A stretch of 64,000 nt of DNA from contig WTXG01000002.1 in NCBI GenBank assembly GCA_022496185.1, positions 930,001-994,000 on the forward strand, read 5' to 3'. The notes beneath the pieces were generated by a model. That model saw nothing but the letters and a program-made list of their open reading frames with translations, ran no database searches and was not told the origin of the DNA. Made by a program: the position numbers and the translations under genes. The DNA comes from Multifurca ochricompacta. Lineage: Eukaryota; Basidiomycota; Agaricomycetes; Russulales; Russulaceae. The stretch's first letter is position 1. The number at the start of each line of letters is the position of its first letter. This document shows, in pieces, positions 1 through 12,000 of the stretch.

Positions 1-802
1 CGGTGCACTGGACAAACGCGAGCACGTACAGCATGTATCTCCTTTCATCCTCGTCAATTTCGCCAACAAAACTCAACTCATGATATCGGCTTGCAGCTTC
101 CAGAAATTTCCTTGCGTAGTCGCTGATGCGAGCTTGACAGAGCTTGTAGGCTAGAAGGGTTTCACGGTCGCTAGTGGAGTGAATGAGAGAAGTAGCACGA
201 TTATAATAGGTTTCTGCCTGCACGGAATCCTCCTCCTCGAGAAGTAGACGGACTATTCGAATATAAACTCGGAGTTTGTTTTCATCGGAGCTATGAATAA
301 ACCGTTGATCAGGAATTGGGGCTCGCGTTATTCGGACAGTTCGATGCACCGTTGGCTGGCTTCGAGATTAATGCTCCTCAGAACACGAGCGGCGCCAGAC
401 CAATCCTCATCGTTCTCTAGAATGTCTGCAAGTTCAAATTTGAGGAGATTCACCTGTATATAGGTTAGCAGTTGGGTGCCACTCTGGTTGCGCGGCACAT
501 ACTTGTTCTTCATAGCTGGTAGCACGCAACTGCACGATAGAGAGCACATCCTCTACGATTATCTTACGTAGTTCGGAATTTAGAATGGCTGAAGATGTGA
601 GACTTTTGATGAGTTCGGACAAGACCTGCCTGCCAGCGATGATGCCAGCATCCTGATTTATAAGGTGATCGACTAGGGCATGAACGTCGTGGGCAATGTT
701 GATATTTCCTTGTGATGTGAAGATACCTGACAAGAGAAACAGATATGCAGCGCCCTTATCTTTCTGATTCAGAACAGACAGTTGGGCGAGTTTTTGATCC
801 AT
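1..802 (-). CDS. CSN4: COP9 signalosome subunit 4, N-terminal part (cut by window edge)
   Basis: Subunit of the COP9 signalosome, which removes NEDD8 from cullin ubiquitin ligases. The protein starts at 802 (MDQKLAQLS); longer in-frame starts exist upstream but do not match the family. Exon 1 ends at 503 with residues TSYEEQ. A 49-nt intron (502-454, GTATGT...ACAG) leads to VNLLKFELADILENDEDW, the counterpart of human 'RQHLASIYEKEEDW'. A second intron (349-291) joins LEASQR to SDENKLRVYIRIVRLLLEEE, again colinear with human COPS4 (helical-repeat region). The PCI domain and C-terminus lie beyond the left edge. The gene diverges from the repeat protein starting at 1124. Identity is from recalled family sequence and is strong. 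Confidence 0.88.
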
Positions 803-1123
803 GGTCAGTGGCAGAGTCAAAGATATGGGCGCATTGATGGGAACGTACACAGCGCATACTTTGACCATCACGACGACACGACTTGAGAGGGCGCTGGTCT
901 GCCCTCGCAACCATCAACCGCTATAATTACGGCTGACGCTGACCATCTCACTTCGTCTCGTCTCGTCTTAGAGGTTTCGTTATCCTCTTTGCTCTCGTAG
1001 CACTTTTCAAACTGTACCAGCGAATTCCGCTCTTCTTCCTTCTCTTCTCAAGCCTTCTGGTGCCGGACACTCGCAGATAGGTATATTACCGACGTCCCTA
1101 TAATTCCATTATCACTTCTCCAA
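803..1123. promoter_or_regulatory. Divergent intergenic region between CSN4 and the repeat-protein gene
   Basis: About 320 bp between two divergent start codons. It holds a short direct repeat (cgtctcgtctcgtctta, 954-970) and CT-rich stretches around 1028-1050 that could be part of the plus-strand core promoter. No ORF or RNA gene is supported. The role as a shared promoter is inferred only from gene orientation. Confidence 0.4.
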
Positions 1124-4100
1124 ATGGATTTCCGTCGTCCTGCTCAATTACTAACTCCTCCAGAGACCGGCTCAGACTTCTTGGTTGGTGGCCATCACGC
1201 CGTTGACCTTATGAATACGTCGGGTGTACACATTGCGGATTCAGATATGCACGCCCACCCATTCGTTAGTACACCTGTTCGACGTGTATCGACGCTTGCA
1301 TACCACAGCTCACCACTGCGTGATCCTCGCGAGAGAGTCAACACACGTCAATCTCGCTGGCTTGTTGTCGTCATCCCTCCGGTTTCGCTAGTCCAAGAGC
1401 ACGGCCCACTTGGCCACACTTTGGCTTCGGGCCCTCCACAACGTCTTTCCCAGGGCGTTTTGATGCCTCTTCTACCAACCGTGAGGTACTATATATTTTT
1501 CATCTACTTTTATTGAACCATGCTTGTATCAAGATGTACGGCCAACTTTCAGCCATCGCTCGTGAATTCAACTTTCCCAGCCCATTAGGCATCTGCCTCT
1601 ACTTGCATGTTGTTGAACAAGGCTTTACTATGACGCCTCGCATATCGGATGAGATTTGGCCAGCCCTATGGGGCCACTGGTTCGAAGGACAATCTCCAGT
1701 GCCTGGCCAACAAACACCAATTTGTGGACGCATCGAGTTCGATATTGATCGGCGGAAAGCACGCTGGTTTGACTCGTGGTTGACCTCCGACCGTAGGCAT
1801 GCAGTAGACGTCCCGGTATCAGTACCACCATCCCTTTCTCACTGGCGTGGGGACAGTAAAAACTCCTTCCTTGACGAACGGGGTGATGAACAATCGGAGG
1901 TTCTGCCAGGGTTGTCGACTGGAGCGCGGGGCCGCCATATCCCTAAGAAGCTGTCGCTTGTTGACAAACTCGAGACGTTCTCTGTGGCATCCAGTATAGG
2001 ATACGCGAATGCTGGAAGCAATGAACCATCGACCTCGTTGACTGCAATCGTGCAAGAAGACGAGCCGAAAACAGCTAAACTAGCCCTAGAAAAACGTGTG
2101 GAGTCATGGAGGGCCAGCTCATCCATTACACCGACACCAATAGCAGCGATTGGCCAGACCAATTTTGACCCGGTGCACGTCCCGAGCAGAATTGAGCTCG
2201 GTAACATCGAAATCTTGGCCGTTGCAGACGGGCTAGATCTTGACGAGTTTCAATGGTCTGTATCATCAATAGGTCCCCCTGATGACGGGTCACTTGCGTC
2301 AGCCGTCTCGAGGTCCGAAGTCCCTTCTGTACATCTCGACCGTCGCCTTGAAGGGTCTGTCGTACTTAGCCCGTCGACAGCAACCTCCTGGGGTCCCCAG
2401 ACGCTTGATTACTCTCCCGTGTCAACTCTATCTCGCCTACCCTCCCTCGATCTTGGCCGACGTGTGACAGACGATTGCCCGCCGACACCGTCTACGGCTA
2501 CATCATGGGGACCGGAAGACCGACCGAACTCTCCTGTATCTATATTGTTTCGCCTCCCTTCACCAGATCTTGGCCAACGCGCGCTGGAGGAATGCCCACC
2601 TACGCCATCTACGGTCTCATCGTTGGGACGGGAAGAGTTGTCGTATTCTCCTGTATCCGTGGGCTCCGGCCTTCCTTCCCTTGATCTTGGCACGCGTGTC
2701 TTTGATGAATCTTCACGCGTCACGTTTTCAGCTACACCGATGATTCATTGATTGCCGATCATTTCATTAGGGAGGCGTCATCCATTCCTCCACTCCATTT
2801 GAGGAGTCACACTTTCCCTTATTTCACGGCCCCCATTCAGCCAATATGGCCATTAGTTTGGCCGTTTTATGGAAACGTAGCCGCGTCAAGCGTACCGCCA
2901 TCACGATTGCCCAAGCTGTATCCTGCGATTGAGATATGTATGGCCTAGTTCATACTTATTTTCTCTCTTGACACTCACGATGCGCGTCATAGATGATACG
3001 TCGTATCCTCATTTTGAAGTTTTTCCGGGACATATCTGCTCTGGCTTTCAATCCGCTCCAGAAGCCGGCCTCACTGGTTTAGAGAGTAGTTATCCGACCT
3101 TGAGGATCTGTGAGCCCTGCATATCCACTTTTTCTCGCACTTATAAACGGATTCAGATCTTCCAGTCTACCCTTACTTATGCATTTATCCTCCACTTCCT
3201 GCAGACTCGGGTTCGGAACAGAATCCTGAGTCTCCTCTCCCGCAAAAATTCCCAAGCGAGTCTAAGCTGGGTACTCAATATCCTTATTTTGATATGTGTG
3301 AGTCCTTTTCGGTGCAAGTGCAGCTCGAAAGCCCTAACATTTAGCATGCCTAACAGATCCTGCGTTCCATCCAACTAACCTTCCATGTGTTGATCCAACA
3401 GCGGCGCTGCCCAGAACAGCCACTTCTCTGCCAGTTCGCCTACCTGCAATCTATCCTGCGGTAGAGCCATGTGAGTCTCTATGATCAAGAGATGTAGTAT
3501 CTCTGATCCCCACGTAGACTCACCTGAATATCCCTTCGTTTCCCCCTATCCTCCGAATATGGTTCCTTATTTTAGCAAGGTGGACGAAACCAAGAACGAT
3601 GGTGAGTCCCTGCGCTCATATTTTGACGATTCTGAGCGCCATGGTCTTGTGACTCCAGCAGCAGTACATTCCGATACTCGCCAACAGGTCTATATGAATG
3701 GCCGTAAGTACACTTATTGTCTGGTTGCCCCGCATTCGACTGGATTATTACCCTCAGACCGTCCCTTCTACCCCGCCTTCAACATTTACCCGACATCCGT
3801 GAAATGCGAGCGTAGGGGTGACATTTCTTCCACTCTTGCGAAGAAAAGAACATCAGTCTCCACCTTCCTAAAGCATATTCAACAATCACACTCTGTCAGG
3901 TTCACCACAACTTGATATCATATGGGTGGACTGACCCCGAAATCCTGGCAGCCCCTGCGACTTATCCCGAATTTGACCTTTACCCTTTATTCTATATGGA
4001 TAAGATGGATATTGTACCGAAAACAGACCTTTGGCCACAGTATCCGTGTATAAGAATATGTGCGTCACATTATTGAGGCTTTTGGGCCGTTGTCAAGTAG

Positions 4101-5286
4101 AACTTCATAGATCCCATCAATTATCCATGTTTCGAGATCTACCCGGGTTACATCTGTGATGGAAGAAATGACATCGCAACCTGCTGTGGTTCTTCACTGC
4201 AACCTGCATATCCTCAACTCGATATATGTAGGTTTACCCTTTATCCTAGCCCCCGTTCCCTCTCACATTTCAAGACCCGCTATCACATCCGTACTTTGAT
4301 ATATATCGCTTAGGCCCCCCAAGATAGAGGATCAGCGGGTGCCACCTTCGGTTAGGCTACCCACTCAATACCCTGCGCTTAGCCCTTGTAAGCCATTGCA
4401 TTATCCTCTGGTAGCTATGTGAAATGACGATCGGCATGCAGACCCACCGACCTACCCTCATTTCGAGATCTTTCCCAGTGTGGCGCAAATTCATGACATT
4501 TTGACCGCAAAACAGTACTCACCAGTGGGCGAGGGGACACCCAGCTCGGAGCCCGCGGCCGTTGAAGTAATTTCTGGTTTGACTCTCACTTCCATTTCCA
4601 GAAAGGCACATAAGGAGTTACATGAAGAGGTATTCGGAGCAAGTGTCCCTTTGAAGGAGTCAGTTAAACCGGTCATGATCAACCCCCTTGCAACCATCCA
4701 GGCGCGTGGTCGAGTCCGTTCTGGGACACTAAGCCCGCGCCTTGCCTCACCACAAACTATCTCGTCGTTTCCCAGTGCTTTACCCGCGGTTCCTCCAATT
4801 CTGATCTCGAACCGACCATCGTTTCGTATGACCTCATATGCAGAGGCGCAACAGGACGGCTTCCCTACACATCCTACTATGATAGGTAACCTGCCCAGGG
4901 ATCGGCATGTTTCTTTCTACGTTGCGTCGTACTCATGCTCATCTCCAGCAGGTGATGGGGGGTCGATGGCTCATTCGGACACTTTCGCGTCCGCTAGTTC
5001 TAATCAATACAGAGGCACAGAACCTCCTAAACATAGCCATCGTCCACGAGATAGTTTAGTGTTGGAGAAGGCTAGACTTCTCAACCACGTTCATCCTCAG
5101 CGTAAGGTTGTCATCCGTCGGTGAAGTTGTGGTCCTAACTTTAAGTGCCTAGCACACAACGACCCGCCTTCCACTTTCAGCGTCCTTGGCGAGTCCACCC
5201 CCCTACCCGTACCTCCAGTGCCACAACTTCCCAGTGATATTTCTCGTCCACAAAAACTCGATCATTCGGAATATCCTTTCACATGA
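1124..5286 (+). CDS. Multi-exon protein with N-terminal conserved block, Ser/Pro-rich middle and YPxFxIYP-like repeats
   Basis: Function unknown. Exon 1 (1124-1480) begins MDFRRPAQLL; intron 1481-1533 joins it to MYGQLSAIAREFNFPSPLG, a block ending in GGR/CGRIEFDIDRRKARWFDSWL that I recall from uncharacterised Agaricomycete proteins. A Ser/Pro-rich section with three 39-residue repeats follows. From about 2770 a chain of exons encodes motifs such as YPHFEVFP, YPYLCIYP, YPAFNIYP, YPEFDLYP, YPCFEIYP and YPHFEIFP. Introns here fall repeatedly in phase 1 directly after a motif (e.g. YPAIEI-Y, YPTLRI, YPYFDM, YPAVEP, YPQLDI). The last intron is 5121-5180 and the stop is 5284-5286 (SEYPFT). The link between the 2751 stop of exon 2 and the repeat exons is uncertain (an intron ending near 2769 is likely), so this could be two genes. 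A C-run at 4315-4320 breaks the frame. Confidence 0.6.
2371..2721 (+). repeat. Three tandem 117-bp coding repeats (39-residue unit)
   Basis: Units begin at 2371, 2488 and 2605, each opening with PST(A/V)(T/S)S and running through SPVS...RLPSLDLG to CPPT. The spacing is exactly 117 bp, so the reading frame is kept. A partial copy (VHLDRRLEG) sits just before unit 1. Units differ at many positions, so the expansion is not recent. Confidence 0.8.
2919..4475 (+). repeat. Dispersed YP-x-(F/L/V)-x-(I/V)-(Y/F)-P coding repeats separated by introns
   Basis: At least ten copies of an eight-residue motif are readable after removing introns: YPAIEIY (2919), YPHFEVFP (about 3003), YPTLRI, YPYLCIYP, YPYFDM, YPAVEP (about 3460), YPAFNIYP, YPEFDLYP, YPCIRI, YPCFEIYP, YPQLDI, HPYFDIY, YPALSP and YPHFEIFP (about 4450). 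Linkers are about 20-40 residues. The repeats are recognisable only at protein level. Confidence 0.7.
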
Positions 5287-5851
5287 CCCAAACGCAGAGT
5301 GATTCTAGCTTGAGCAAGATGGTCATTCATCGAATTGTACTTTTGCAATGGATCGCACTCCAATATCCTGCCAGAAGTTTCACACGTAGTTATGAGCAGT
5401 GCACTACATAGTAGAATATTACATCCCGCGCTATATGTTATTTGACTATTCACTCGAATGTAATGCAATAGACGCGTGGCATGGCGATCGCAGAAGGTAT
5501 GCATCTCCCTACCTGCTTCTCTGCCGACTGCTATAACGCCTCATCTTGTCTACATTTGAACCCCACCCCCGGAACTCTTTACCATGTACCATGTGGTCAC
5601 GGTGTGCTGGCAAGAGTTGGCCCATTCCCGCCAGCTTCGGGTTGGGGGGAGACCCCAGACTAGTGGTCGCTATCATGCGCGGCTTGCATGTCACATGTTG
5701 CCCTCAAAGGCTAGTACACACAACTACTTTTATCTCTAACCGAGGGGGCATGGGCCTGTTTCCTAGTTGGAATACCGCTAATTGGCAAAATGAGAAGGTG
5801 TCTTTCACGATCAGGAACTGACAGGAATGCTACAAAAGTTATCTTATCAAG
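5287..5851. other. Intergenic region without a supported gene
   Basis: 565 bp between the repeat-protein stop and the Gemin2-like stop, which converge here. Short overlapping open frames at 5481-5821 have no recognisable domain, disagree in frame and lack splice partners. Nothing else stands out. Confidence 0.5.
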
Positions 5852-7137
5852 TCAAGGATTCTGGCGTAGGGCCTCCTCAGCATCACTCCACAAATCTCGC
5901 TGTCCCCAAACGCTTGCCACAGCACAAAATACGAACCACATCGAGCATTCGCTCAAGGTTCCAAAACTGTTCTCAGGCGACATGACAACGTTTGTTTCCG
6001 TCTTGCTGGGGTCTGTTTCGATGCTTCTGCCTGGTCGTTTATAGTAAGCAGAAAGTGGAGAGCTCTTCATGTTTCTGCGGCGGACAACTGAGATTAGTGC
6101 TTGACAAGCTCTTGCGAGATTGCGCAGACAGCTTATCTCATCCGCGGAGCAGAATATGTCAACACGGGTGAGGAGCGCGAAGACCCAACGCATGTGTACA
6201 TCCGTTGGTGTGTAGGCAGTAGTGCTCGTGTCATTGTTCTTCTTGCTGTTCCCATCCAGGGAGTCAAGGTATGAGTTGAACCAATGTGTAAAGTACATGA
6301 CAAGGTGAAGAGAAAAGCGCTAGATTTGAAACATTAATAAACTACCTCAGAAGAGAAAAGGGAGACATACGTGGTCTAATTGAAACAGTAGAGCTGAAGA
6401 GAGCTCTCTTGGCCTCTGTGGGGCAACGTTGTCAAATGTGGTGATGCAACACGGCTGAGCAGCTAATAAATCGTCAGGAGGAAGAATTAGCCTTGAGTAT
6501 GGCACACACACCTGCGTGCCACTGCAGGTTGCATTCTGTCCCTTGTCCTACCATCCGCGGAGGGTTCCACACTGATTCAGGAGCACCTTCTATGAAGGCC
6601 CACCAAGCATCCCTGTTTTTCCTGTCTGGCATCATTCTTTCCAAAGGCCCAGCTGATCGAGGTTGAACAATGGGCTGAGATGTATTCTTTTGCGGGTGAG
6701 CACGCAAGTTTGTGGGATTCATTGGAGACTCACACCACGAAAGTTGCGGAAATGACGCTCAAACTCGCTACGCCATTCTTTGCTCGGAAGTAGCGAGGGC
6801 GGTTCAACGTCCCCTTGGGTTTCAGTAGACGCCCGAACTTCTGATTGTGCAAGCGGCGGAGAAATACGGGCGTAGGGATTGGCGACCCGCGTAACGCTGG
6901 GCAACCTCCGTGCATTTCGCCTGCAATCGTGTTATCGCATATCGGGACCCGGGATAGAGCGACTTCCGGACCATACCTCACGGTGAACAAGTATTGCATA
7001 CCATCCGCCGGTTCACTGTCAAAGTCGATGGGTAGATTTGCCACGGGAAGTATTTGGCGAGGGCCATATGGGGCATCATCTCCATCTCCACCACCGACAT
7101 GCTCTCCTTCCCGTTTGCGTTTCTGAGAAGGTGCCAT
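5852..7137 (-). CDS. GEMIN2: Gemin2/SIP1-like SMN-complex protein
   Basis: Core SMN-complex factor that holds Sm proteins during snRNP assembly. The start at 7137 gives MAPSQKRKREGEH. Exon 1 carries the family signature LP(I)DFDSEPADGMQYLFTVR; intron 6976-6921 joins it to RNARRLPSVTRVANPY. Exon 2 ends HFRNFRG with donor GTGAGT at 6733, and the next exon starts at 6674 (PIVQPRSAGPLERMMP, then DAWWAFIEGAPESVWNPPR). A further exon (RPRELSSALLFQLDH) leads into MYFTHWFNSYL, followed by MRWVFALLTRVD and LRNLARACQALI, matching human 'RWLYALLACLE...IRQLARRC'. The stop is at 5852. I am confident of the family; the C-terminal tail after about residue 330 is divergent. Confidence 0.85.
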
Positions 7138-7660
7138 TTAACATTTAACATTGAGGCTCGGTGCTGAAGCTAAGTTTGACTGGAACGGCCCGGGATTCGT
7201 AGACTCCGCGTACACTCCTGCTCGACCTCGAAAACCGCTCGCCCCTTATCTAACACTCTCATTTAATATAAGACCCGTATGGCATAATATTTCATTTAAA
7301 TACACCTTGTTTTTTGAATGCTAAACAGCTGAACAGAACGACGTTTTGCTTTGCTTTCTGGTCTGGCCTAGAAATCCCGTCACGTGAATCACAACATCAT
7401 GTGACTTGGTGGACAGGCATCTTTGAACGCTCGATGGAGACTTGCTTTTCCCAATATAATAAAACTCTAGAGTTCATAGCTTATATACTTGTACCTGGTT
7501 AGTTGTGGTTCCTAGTAGGGTCTCATCTACCTTAGATTACATCGTCACTATTCATAGAAGAAAACGAGATACCCAAACCCGAAGGCCGCAGGCTTTAGGC
7601 TCAGCTCTATCTCAACCCAACTAGATCAATAAAACCTGCCTGTTCTGACTCTTCTGGTGC
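7138..7660. other. Intergenic region between Gemin2-like and RCE1 genes
   Basis: 523 bp, upstream of the Gemin2-like start and downstream of the RCE1 stop. It contains an E-box (CACGTG, 7381-7386) within an imperfect inverted repeat gtcacgtga...catgtgac (7379-7405) and AT-rich stretches. No gene is supported. Confidence 0.4.
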
Positions 7661-8862
7661 TTAGATGACCGGAAGGACCCAGAACGCGCTGTCCTGTCGT
7701 AATGTCCAGGCTTTCATTCCGTATGCATAAAGGACTATGCCGACAAGATATGAAAACACAATCTCTGACGGAGATAGATCAGCCCAACGTGTAATAACCC
7801 ATCGTAGGCTCAGCCTACGTTTCCGGTGATAAGGATACCAGCGCAACTCGGCCTGAAGCTGCGGAAATCCCATGATGTTGCAAAAGATGTGAGCTGATAC
7901 CGAGGGCAACAATGAACTCGTGCGAAGGAATAAGAAGGCGGAGTGGAAGCCAAAAAGCGTCGTATAAGCAAATTGGAAAACTGTCAGATCAAGTTAGGTC
8001 AGACATGTTGACAATTAAGAACTTCTTAACGTGTCAGGAGGATGGCATGCCGGAGGGCTTGGGTGGTGCGTCCGTGTACGTTGTAGGTCTCCCATACATG
8101 ATGCAAATGAGCTAGTACTGGCTCGAGGTCATGTCCCCGTTTTGTTATGAAACATTACGCACCGGATCCAAACGACACAGGCGTGAAGAATATGGTGAAG
8201 ACATTTGAGGCACCAGCAAGACGGTAGACGCATATTAAACATGAGCGCCAAACCAGTTCCTCAGATATGGGTCCCTGTGTGTACCCAGCGCAATTAAAAA
8301 ATATCATATGAATTCAAAGGACAGATACTCCTCACCACAACGTAATTCCGAACGCTGACCCAGTTGAACGTATCCTTTTTTCGCTCATCGAATGTCCAAC
8401 GTAGCATAAAGGAACCATGACCTAAGTATCGACCATACAGGGGTCCCAAAAACAAAGTTGGCGTCACGAGGTACGCAGGGAGGTCACACTTGCGAAAGGA
8501 GAACCCAGGTGGAGGGCCGTTGCACTCCAGCCACCCTGGATATATGAATGACAAGTGTACATGAAGGAACCAAGCCTGCTTACAACTGGTGACTTCTCTT
8601 GACACGTAGTAATGATATAGTGTATCAAGTACAATGAAGCTGTCGTACTGACGAAAACCGACAACAATCGGGCTTTAATGACTGCGGGGTCATCTCGCCA
8701 CCTTTCAGATACATCCTTCGAACGTGGTCCTGGCGTCTTGCGGAAGGAGAGGCGCGTGTACTTGGTGAAGTAAAGCGGAAGGACATATCCTAGAGTTATT
8801 ACAGCATTAATCAAGTGAGCACCCCGCAGGGATAATGACGCTGGGGTAGGTACAAAAGACAT
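7661..8862 (-). CDS. RCE1: CAAX prenyl protease 2 (Rce1, CPBP family)
   Basis: Integral ER-membrane endopeptidase that removes the -AAX tripeptide from prenylated proteins such as Ras and a-factor-like pheromones. The start at 8862 gives [10 protein letters not shown] and a first hydrophobic helix. Exons read [26 protein letters not shown], then [14 protein letters not shown], which carries the paired catalytic glutamates. An intron follows SFGS; the next exon begins [19 protein letters not shown] (catalytic His), and a later exon reads [15 protein letters not shown] (second His and the conserved Asn). The C-terminal part has a further hydrophobic segment ([15 protein letters not shown]). All expected active-site motifs are intact. 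At least four short introns interrupt the gene. Confidence 0.9.
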
Positions 8863-9056
8863 AGGCAGGACCCAGGACGAAACAGAAAAATCACAGTCCA
8901 GCTGCTTTCAATTCAAATTAGCGGCGCCGTGGTTACCATGCCCACACATGCTGGACTTCACCTACCACTGTACGATACTTTAAATCACGCTTCTTCGGGA
9001 GAATTTAACATAAATATTCAGAATCAGAAAACCCATGTATAGAGGACGAACAAAAC

Positions 9057-12000
9057 TCAGTGAATCAGAAATTGTGAAGTCAAGAGTATACACGCCAATC
9101 CTCCAACAGCCCCTAGGACTGCCCACTGTGTAAATTCACTAAAGTGGCGACCACTTACTGTTGTCGCCAAGCCACGGAAGGCATACAATGCGATTCCCGT
9201 GATAAATGCTGCAACTGCGTAAAGAAGAAAGACAAGAGGAAGGGAAAGGAGGACACTTCGTCGCTTCGGGTTCAAAGTGCTCAGTCAGCTTTGAGAGGAA
9301 AAATCTCCCTATGGAACATACCGAAAGAAGAACCAATCCTTCTCCTCGAGGATAAACAACCGGATGCTCTATATCCGACTTGTATCGGAATAATGCAATC
9401 ACGGCAGAAATAAGACTAGACGCGGAGAGAAGAATGGCGAGGAAACCGGCGACGCGCGAAACATCATCGATCCCAGGGAGGGTAATGAATGTCACAGAGG
9501 CACTCAGGATGATAGCAGCCTTGAAGGACGGGATTAAAAAAGGGTATATCACGCGCTTGGGCGTGTCCAACTTACTATCAAGCAGGCAAACGCGCCAACG
9601 ACAAGCATAGGGCCAGCAATACTGCGCACACCACCTTCCGCATCGAATCTCTGGTGATGTGATCGTTCCAGGAAAAGATAGGGAAGACCGAGACAAAAGA
9701 AGGAAATGACGAAATCTCCTGCAGTGCGACGAAATGGAATGCGAGTTGAAGGGGCACTGCCATGCCTGCGCAACTCCTGATGTGTTGCACCGTCCATGGA
9801 ACGGCCTTGTCGCCATGCAGCTGAGGTTGACCTGATAAGATCAAGTAATTTCTATGCAGGCTAAGACTTACCGACGTGAAGAAGTACTTTTGAAACGACA
9901 CGCGTGCGAACAACGGATACGGTCTGGGCGGACACGTCTGAGGGGTGCAGGATATATGTCAAGAAGTAGCTGAAATAGCTATGGGAAGGCTCACGGTTGA
10001 AGGAGCGAAGAAGCGCTATAAGCTCCTGACATTCTTCTTGGCTAAATGGAGGCAGAGAAAGGTGGGATGATGGCAGTAGCCGGTCTAATGTTCGAGAATT
10101 AGTACCTACACCAAATAAGCAAACCAAGCAATAAACCAGTATATGCCCATGTCAGAACGTCTATGGCTTCAGAAACCGATGCTGGTGGAAGCAGCACGTG
10201 GGCGGGATGTGACACCACATATGACCAATACTGATATTCCATGTCGGCCTCTGCTGCATAGTCAGTAAATGCGAGGCACATGCGCATTTCCAACAACCCA
10301 CTATCGACGTGCTTGTGTATACCTTCTCCCGGGCCTGATGGAGGACGTTCAAATAGTACCTTCCGCGTTTCATGGTGCACCCAGGCGTTCGCCAGGAAAA
10401 AGCTAGAATTAGTCGTGGATTCGCCCGCATCACGGACCCATAATTCCCAACCTTGCGGAGGTAGAACCTCCGCCTCGCTTTCATCGAGGAATGCCGTAAT
10501 CGCGTCCAGCCTTCCAGCATTGCGCAAATCGTTATCCGTAACGATGCGAAGGGTCGAATTTGAGAAGTAACGGGCACCGTCAGGTAAAACGAACTCTTGC
10601 CAACCAAGGCTTGCGTATCGGCGCATCGGTACCGGCCACATGGGGCCGTCATTTTGCGGGACAAAAATTGACACAGATTGTACAGGTTCAGCCTGGCCGT
10701 AATTGTGGTTATTTTTGAAAGGCGTTGTAGAGGGTTGCAGAAGTGGGCGCGACTCGCTGAAATAATAAGTACTATATTAAGTAAAACCACCATCACATAC
10801 TCGATGTCATATTCAATTAAGTCTCTAGGTGAGAAAATGCCACGATTGCCTGTGGCACTTATATTCGATGGCGCAGTCTGAATGGGCCTTAGGAAGCACA
10901 GCTAAATCAGCTAAGTTTCGTGGAAAGATAAAGTAACCTACATTGCATGCACGACCTGATTGGGGGGTGGGAGAGGAACATCAATTGGCACTCCTGCCCG
11001 GACATTTCCAGGACCGGCACCAGTTAGGGCTGATCTGGTGATACCGTCACTTCAGAAGTCAGTGCACATGCAAAATTTCGCTCACTCAGGCATTGACATA
11101 ACGGCTGGACGAAGTGCCTCAGCGGGTCTAGAGCTCTCAACTGGATCGGCGAACGGATCTTTTTGTGCCCTGACAACGTGGCGTTATATTCAACTATCGT
11201 TTTTGCGTAGCAAGAGACAAACCTGCTTGAAGGAGGTGCTGCAATATCCTCTTGACGAGGTTCAATTGAGACAGCGTGAACCAAATGACTAGACAACACA
11301 GCAGCAGGCGACACCAAGGAAGATGTACTCGCTTTTCCAGAAACCCGGTCATTGGGGATAGATGGGGTGCGTGGTCGAACCTGAGAAGAGACGGTGGAAC
11401 CCCGCGTCCTGCTCTTCAATGTGATACCAGCTACCGAAGACTTGTCTACGGATGCCTGATCGAATGTAGGCGGATTGTTCTGTCGAGGTGTTGTCCCAGC
11501 GCTGGTTGGATTGTCCACTTTCATGGGCGGAGCCTCTACGAACATTGGGGCAATTGGACCGGGATTAGTGGGCCATGGGTTGAGACGAGCAGAAGGTTCC
11601 GGAACTAAAAGGGGATCTGGCTCACTGACAGGGTGAGACGATCGCTCGGCGATAAGTGGCCCGCTGTCCCAAGGTGCTGCTAGAATCTCCGTCGGTAGCT
11701 GTCGTTCATGAGGGGGGACAACTTGTCCGTGAGACTGAGTGCTACCGGAATCTTCGGATCGACGGATCGGAAGGGCTTCATCTGCGGCATGTTCAGATTC
11801 AGCACGGCTGAGGGATTCTGGAGAGTGTGTGATATAGAGAGCGGGGTCGACCGATGCTACTGCAACTGGTTCAGGAGTAATCTCTGGAAGAGCGGCCGAA
11901 GAGGACTCCGGCAGTGGCACGGAAACGACATCCGTTCTGGAGGCAGTGGGTACCGGTGCGACTTCGGCTCCATTTCCTGGTTCCTTAATCGAAGCAGGTT

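Noticed and set aside
2919..4475. CRISPR-like or transposon interpretation of the repeated region
   Set aside because: Repeats are conserved only as amino acids, spacing is irregular, and there are no terminal repeats or transposase.
5481..5821. Overlapping plus-strand open frames in the gap after the repeat gene
   Set aside because: Frames conflict, have no recognisable motif, and no splice sites tie them to neighbouring exons.
9139..9816. A 225-codon minus-strand open frame
   Set aside because: It is real exon sequence only in part; the beginning and end run through introns of the WW-like membrane gene in wrong frames.
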